This document shows, piece by piece, positions 18,094-21,435 of a stretch of DNA of 21,435 nucleotides. The DNA lies in NCBI GenBank assembly GCA_003427395.1, contig BFEA01000045.1, positions 1,702,663 to 1,724,097 on the forward strand, given 5' to 3'. Position 1 is the first letter of the stretch, and every line of letters starts with the position of its first letter. The position numbers and the translations under genes were made by a program. The notes below the pieces were generated by a model. That model did not search any database. It saw nothing but the letters and a program-made list of their open reading frames with translations, and was not told the DNA's origin. Source of the DNA: Chara braunii. Lineage: Eukaryota; Streptophyta; Charophyceae; Charales; Characeae.

Positions 18094-18411
18094 GGGGAGG
18101 GAGTTGATGGGAAGGGCGAGTAATTTGGCCTTTCATTTTTTACATGCACCTAGTTGCGATTCTGACCAGATGCACTAGGCTGAAGAGTGACGAAGTAGGT
18201 AACGTGGGGCCAGCATTGCCCACGGGATTTGTCACTGAGAACGGGCTGACCGACACCATCCCCGAGTTTGGGTTCGTCGTCTGTATGGCCGCGATTGACT
18301 TCTTCTGCAGTCGAGGTTGCGGTTTTCAGCTCGGCACAAGGCCGACGACCTGGCGACAGTGACATTGAATGAACCTACCCGGAGAGACAGTCGGATGCAC
18401 TCACGAGCCTA

Positions 18412-19706
18412 AGGAGCAGCGAGCTACGGGCGGACCGAGAGAGAGAGAGAGTGGGAGGATAGGATTCGGACGCACCTTATCAGTGGAGCTGGTTCCGGAG
18501 GAGGGGCTGGCGACGTGGGGGGAACCGAAAATCAAGTATCAGGGCCTTGCTGATTTTCAAAGTTGCTATACTGTGTCATTAAGTCCACAGTGTTATCACC
18601 AGGGCCGAGACCGTCTCGACAGTGTGTACCACAGCAAGGGAAAGGTAGGGATCACTGTGGGTGAGGCAACTGAGTCGGACGTTGAAGCTACGATGTCGGA
18701 CGAGCACGTGCAGTTTAAGTAGCGGGTGTTTTGGCCTGAGTAGACGCAGCGAAGCGTGTGGCACGGCGTGCGTGAGTCAACACGATTGCTGAACGCTACT
18801 GTTACAAGTTGGGACGTTTTGCTACATACTTGTGACACAGGGCTGCTGCCACAACAGACAGTCTACTGCCGCTGAGACCACGTTGCTGGACAGCTATCGC
18901 GGTTCCCGCTCTGCCACGACAGTTTCAAGCCTGTGCGACCAGGCTTGGTGGGCTGCTGCAGCTACGATGCTGGCCGAGCTGGCTGTTGGCGGAGCCACTG
19001 TGTCATTGGGCCACAGTTCGCAGTGGGTTGTTGTTTACAGGACTACCGTCCCCTACGTACTGGTTGTCGGGTCTGTTGGGCGTTATTGACTGCGAAGTTG
19101 TGAAGTATGCGTTAGCTATTAGTGACAGAGATTGCCGCTGAACCCAGGTCTGCTGCTGCTGCACTGAGAAATTGGCAGCGATCGGCAGCTACACAGGCTG
19201 GGAGCGGTGATGGTGGTAGGCGCGGTTGCTGCTACAGCGATCCGGCCAAGCCCGTTACAGCCACCACCACTGCCGCAGAGGTCAGGCTGCTACACCAAGT
19301 AGGCGGTGGGGGTTCTACTTACGGTTACAGCATTTTCGCTGGAACTACTACGGCGCCTGCTAATGTGCCTGCTGCTGGGCTATACCGTTGTGTGTGGGCC
19401 GCTGCTACTATGTTTCAGTGAGGTGCGGCCACAGTGCGTGGGTTGCTGCTGCCATACGCGGGCAGAACGCGGTTGCTGTGCAAGGCACAGACTAAGCGTC
19501 ACTGCGGTGTTGAGCACTAGTTGGGGTGCGGCTGCTGAACGGGACGTAGTTCCTCATTAAGAACAACAACAACATTGGCCTAAGAGGGTGGGCGCAGTGA
19601 GAGAGGGGAAGGGAGATTGGACCTTGCTAGGGGGCTTATTGCTGTAGTTGGGAGGCTGTTACTTGGCGCTTTGACTGTGTTCTCATGTGGCATACTGTGC
19701 AGCCCC
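18412..19706 (+). other. non-coding block rich in GCTGCTG/GTTGCTGC words; candidate U3 of the right LTR
   Basis: No domain is recognisable in the short open frames (18369-18722, 18832-19089, 19122-19421, 19306-19560). From about 18830 the plus strand is dominated by GCTGCTGC, CTACGNTGCTG and GTTGTTG words, like the minus strand of 3.1-4.3 kb. Its place upstream of a TATA box and LTR end suggests it is U3 of the right element; the start of that LTR cannot be seen. Confidence 0.35.
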
Positions 19707-19726
19707 ACGGGCCCTGCAGGGCCCGT
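19707..19726. repeat. 20-nt perfect palindrome
   Basis: ACGGGCCCTGCAGGGCCCGT is a perfect palindrome centred on CTGCAG, placed 10 nt before the 72-bp tandem units. Its CCTGCAGG core resembles the CCTACAGG core found twice in each unit. Confidence 0.95.
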
Positions 19727-19736
19727 CCCGGACCTC

Positions 19737-20092
19737 CAGCCTGTTTCCCTACAGGGAAACTTCCAGGCTCTTGCCTGGAAGCTCCTTCTGACAGGGCCTA
19801 CAGGCCCCAGCCTGTTTCCCTACAGGGAAACTTCCAGGCTCTTGCCTGGAAGCTTCCTTCTGACAGGGCCTACAGGCCCCAGCCTGTTTCCCTACAGGGA
19901 AACTTCCAGGCTCTTGCCTGGAAGCTTCCTTCTGACAGGGCCTACAGGCCCCAGCCTGTTTCCCTACAGGGAAACTTCCAGGCTCTTGCCTGGAAGCTTC
20001 CTTCTGACAGGGCCTACAGGCCCCAGCCTGTTTCCCTACAGGGAAACTTCAGGGAACTTCCAGGCTCTTGCCTAGAAGCTTCCGCAGGGTCT
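19737..20092 (+). repeat. 72-bp tandem repeat, about five units, three hairpins each
   Basis: Units start at 19737, 19808, 19880, 19952 and 20024 (first unit 71 bp, next three 72 bp and identical by eye, last interrupted by a short duplication of CAGGGAACTT and diverged at its end). Each full unit holds TTTCCCTACAGGGAAA (7-bp arms), CTTCCAGGC/GCCTGGAAG (9-bp arms, 4-nt loop) and GGGCCTACAGGCCC (6-bp arms), so most of the unit is self-complementary. Two plus frames stay open because 72 is a multiple of three. The array ends about 50 bp before a TATA box, the place of enhancer repeats in LTR U3 regions. Confidence 0.95.
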
Positions 20093-20122
20093 AGGCCAGG
20101 GAGGCATTGGCACGGCCAGCCT

Positions 20123-20165
20123 CCTGCACGGGCCAGCACTATAAAGGACTGGCCCGCCCTGCAGG
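20123..20165 (+). promoter_or_regulatory. TATA box enclosed in a long imperfect hairpin
   Basis: TATAAAG lies at 20140-20146. It sits in the loop of CGGGCCAG (20129-20136) / CTGGCCCG (20149-20156), extended outward by CCTGCA (20123-20128) / TGCAGG (20160-20165) with a 3-nt bulge. Transcription would start about 20170. The LTR end and primer site 0.75 kb downstream fit this being the LTR promoter. Confidence 0.65.
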
Positions 20166-20912
20166 AAAAAGTCAGTAGGCAGAGGTAGTCTTCAGGATTC
20201 GGCCGCAGCACTCAGGAGGAGCGCTGCAGTAGTCTTCAACGCTAGGCAGTAGTGGTAGCGCTAGCTGTAGCCTTCGGCGCTGGGCGCCATAGCTGTAGCT
20301 GTAGTCTTCAGCGCTGGGCGGTGGTAGGTAGTAGATCGCAGAGTGGGAGAGAGACTGGCGGAGGCCAGGGTTACTTACCTGTGGCGCCATCGCTCCAGCT
20401 CCATCTTCGCGGTACCTGCATCAAGGCGCCAACTTCACAGGTTAGTACTGGACACACACAGAGAGAGAGTTCTTTTTTTTCCTCTTCTAAGTCCACCTTC
20501 TCTTCTCACCCTCTCGCCACCTGACTTCTCCGACTACGACAGAGAGAGACAGAGTTGTGACTGGAGACTTGAGGACATTGGATCCAGACTTGACATCTGG
20601 GATTCCGACAGTTCGACGAGGGACTATTTGGGCTTGTGTCGAAGACTTGGTGTTGACGACATTCCCATCTTTCCCCTCCTCTTCGTCTATCCTCTTCCTC
20701 CTCGTCTGTGCATGTTCTGGGCGGCGCTGTCTTCCTGTGTGAAGCGCCAGACCCATTCACACTATGAAACGATGATGATGATGTATGTTCAGGGCTGCAT
20801 TACAACATTGATTGTTCGGATCACTGGTATCTAAGTCTTCCGCTGTGCTANCTTATACTTTGTATTGAAAGGTCGGTTCTTGTTCTGGTCTGCNCCTATA
20901 CGGTATGCAACA
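20166..20912 (+). mobile_element. R-U5 part and end of the right LTR
   Basis: Runs from the presumed transcription start to ...TATGCAACA (20912), 3 nt before a primer site. It has T/C-rich tracts (20469-20530 and 20660-20705) and GTAGTCTTCARCGCT words repeated near 20187, 20230 and 20303. CAG|GTTAGT near 20438 could serve as a splice donor. The open frames here (such as 20343-20834) show no domain. Confidence 0.55.
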
Positions 20913-20915
20913 GTT

Positions 20916-20927
20916 TGGTATCGGAGC
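20916..20927 (+). promoter_or_regulatory. primer binding site of a second plus-strand LTR element
   Basis: TGGTATCGGAGC differs at one base from the initiator-Met site at 7921-7932 and has the same 3-nt gap after a ...ACA LTR end. It shows that a second LTR element starts near the right edge, with its body outside the window. Confidence 0.8.
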
Positions 20928-21018
20928 GGACCTCTCATACAGAGGACCCGCTCAATCAAGTAGCCAGCTTGCGATCTATTGATCACTCATTAGTAANGCA
21001 AGTAGGACTTAGTCAAAT

Positions 21019-21400
21019 CTCTGAAAATTTTCTCTCGCAACAACTATCTGAACTTTCTGATATTCGCATTTTCGTTCTATCTGAAAATATTTGATACTAG
21101 TAGTTCGTTTTTACGTAACAAATATCTGAAAATTTTTGATAAATCGCACTTCGTTTAATCTGAAAATTCCCGATAGTAGCATTTCGTTTCTCTGATATTT
21201 CGCATACATAGCTGAAATTTCTGAAGTTAGTATTTTCGTTCTCTAGGCATATTGGGATAACGATAGAAGTGGTCATATTCTCGGAAACTGAAATTATTCT
21301 TTTCTGAATAGTATTTTCGTTCTCTAGGCATATTGGGATAACGATAGAAGTGGTCATATTCTCGGAAACTGAAACTATTCTTTTCTGAAAATCGCATTTC
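21019..21400 (+). repeat. degenerate leader array TCTGAAAAT...GATAGTAGCATTTCGTTC
   Basis: Short units beginning CTGAAAAT or CTGATATT and ending in a TTCGTT-type word recur about every 30-45 bp (21019, 21057, 21080, 21124, 21160, 21191, 21211, and then the 81-bp pair). Copies share only part of their bases. The array starts about 90 bp after the primer site, in the leader of the right element. Confidence 0.7.
21228..21389 (+). repeat. 81-bp tandem duplication
   Basis: TAGTATTTTCGTTCTC starts at 21228 and again at 21309. The copies differ at one clear site (AAATTATTC against AAACTATTC). It is a recent doubling of part of the degenerate array. The minus-strand open frames here are translations of the repeat. 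Confidence 0.93.
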
Positions 21401-21435
21401 CATTCTATCTCCCAATTTTTTTTTTTGAAAACCGA

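Larger units (their letters stand above)
16901..18411 (+). repeat. right block: degenerate modules related to the left block
   Basis: Modules of roughly 170-200 bp recur in degenerate form: GGCGAGG..., CTAGNTTAG, GTTAGT, GTGCGCC..GCTATGGC, then GAGATAAAT (17049-17092 and 18039-18078 are the clearest). The GAATGAACCTRCC half-sites occur at 17430-17442 and 18367-18379, each followed by an inverted half-site. The block is related to 4.7-6.1 kb on the opposite strand. No gene is supported; short open frames show no family motif. Confidence 0.6.

Noticed and set aside
19617-20188. Repeat-protein frames of 152 and 167 aa
   Set aside because: Period of 72 bp keeps two frames open at once; hairpin structure, not codon pattern, explains the sequence.

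Overview
The window looks like repeat-dense, gene-poor nuclear DNA from a streptophyte (land plant or charophyte alga). The evidence is a Ty3/gypsy element with the plant-type initiator-Met primer site TGGTATCAGAGC, a U6 snRNA copy whose 5' three quarters is close to plant U6, and a series of non-coding repeat blocks. The species cannot be fixed from sequence alone. No intact host protein gene is supported; every recognisable protein is retrotransposon Gag or Pol, and all are broken.

Layout. 1-3042: non-coding. It holds a three-unit 84-bp degenerate repeat (760-1000) and an array of about 17 units with the core AACTTA (1369-2660), many flanked by a different self-complementary stem. 3043-6300: a pyrimidine-rich block with a tRNA-primer-like site on the minus strand near 3043-3062, a 35-unit TC microsatellite, and motifs that reappear in opposite orientation at 16.9-18.4 kb. 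6531-6880: a 60-bp tandem repeat and an A-rich tract. 7250-14115: the central Ty3/gypsy element, made of the end of its 5' LTR, a primer site at 7921, a leader carrying about ten copies of TGACGTGGCA, then decayed gag, protease, reverse transcriptase, RNase H and integrase. It is cut off after integrase and has no recognisable 3' LTR. 14116-15985: unassigned GC-rich DNA with short hairpins. 15986-16066: U6-like sequence. 16.1-19.7 kb: purine-rich non-coding DNA, including a sequencing-adapter artefact at 17872-17909 flanked by an exact 160-bp duplication. 19707-20912: what looks like U3, TATA box and the end of another LTR, with 72-bp tandem units each made of three hairpins. It is followed by a second initiator-Met-like primer site (20916) and a leader with its own degenerate repeat array to the window end.

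How the parts relate. Two firm primer sites and one weak one mark three LTR-retroelement starts: central plus, right plus, and left minus. Each is followed in its own direction by an array of a different short motif. The left and right non-coding blocks are related and lie head to head around the central element, so the window is best read as nested or adjacent retroelement remnants. The most interesting signals are the arrays with conserved loops and changing stems, the TGACGTGGCA leader array, the hairpin-built LTR promoter, and the U6-derived sequence with a new 3' stem.
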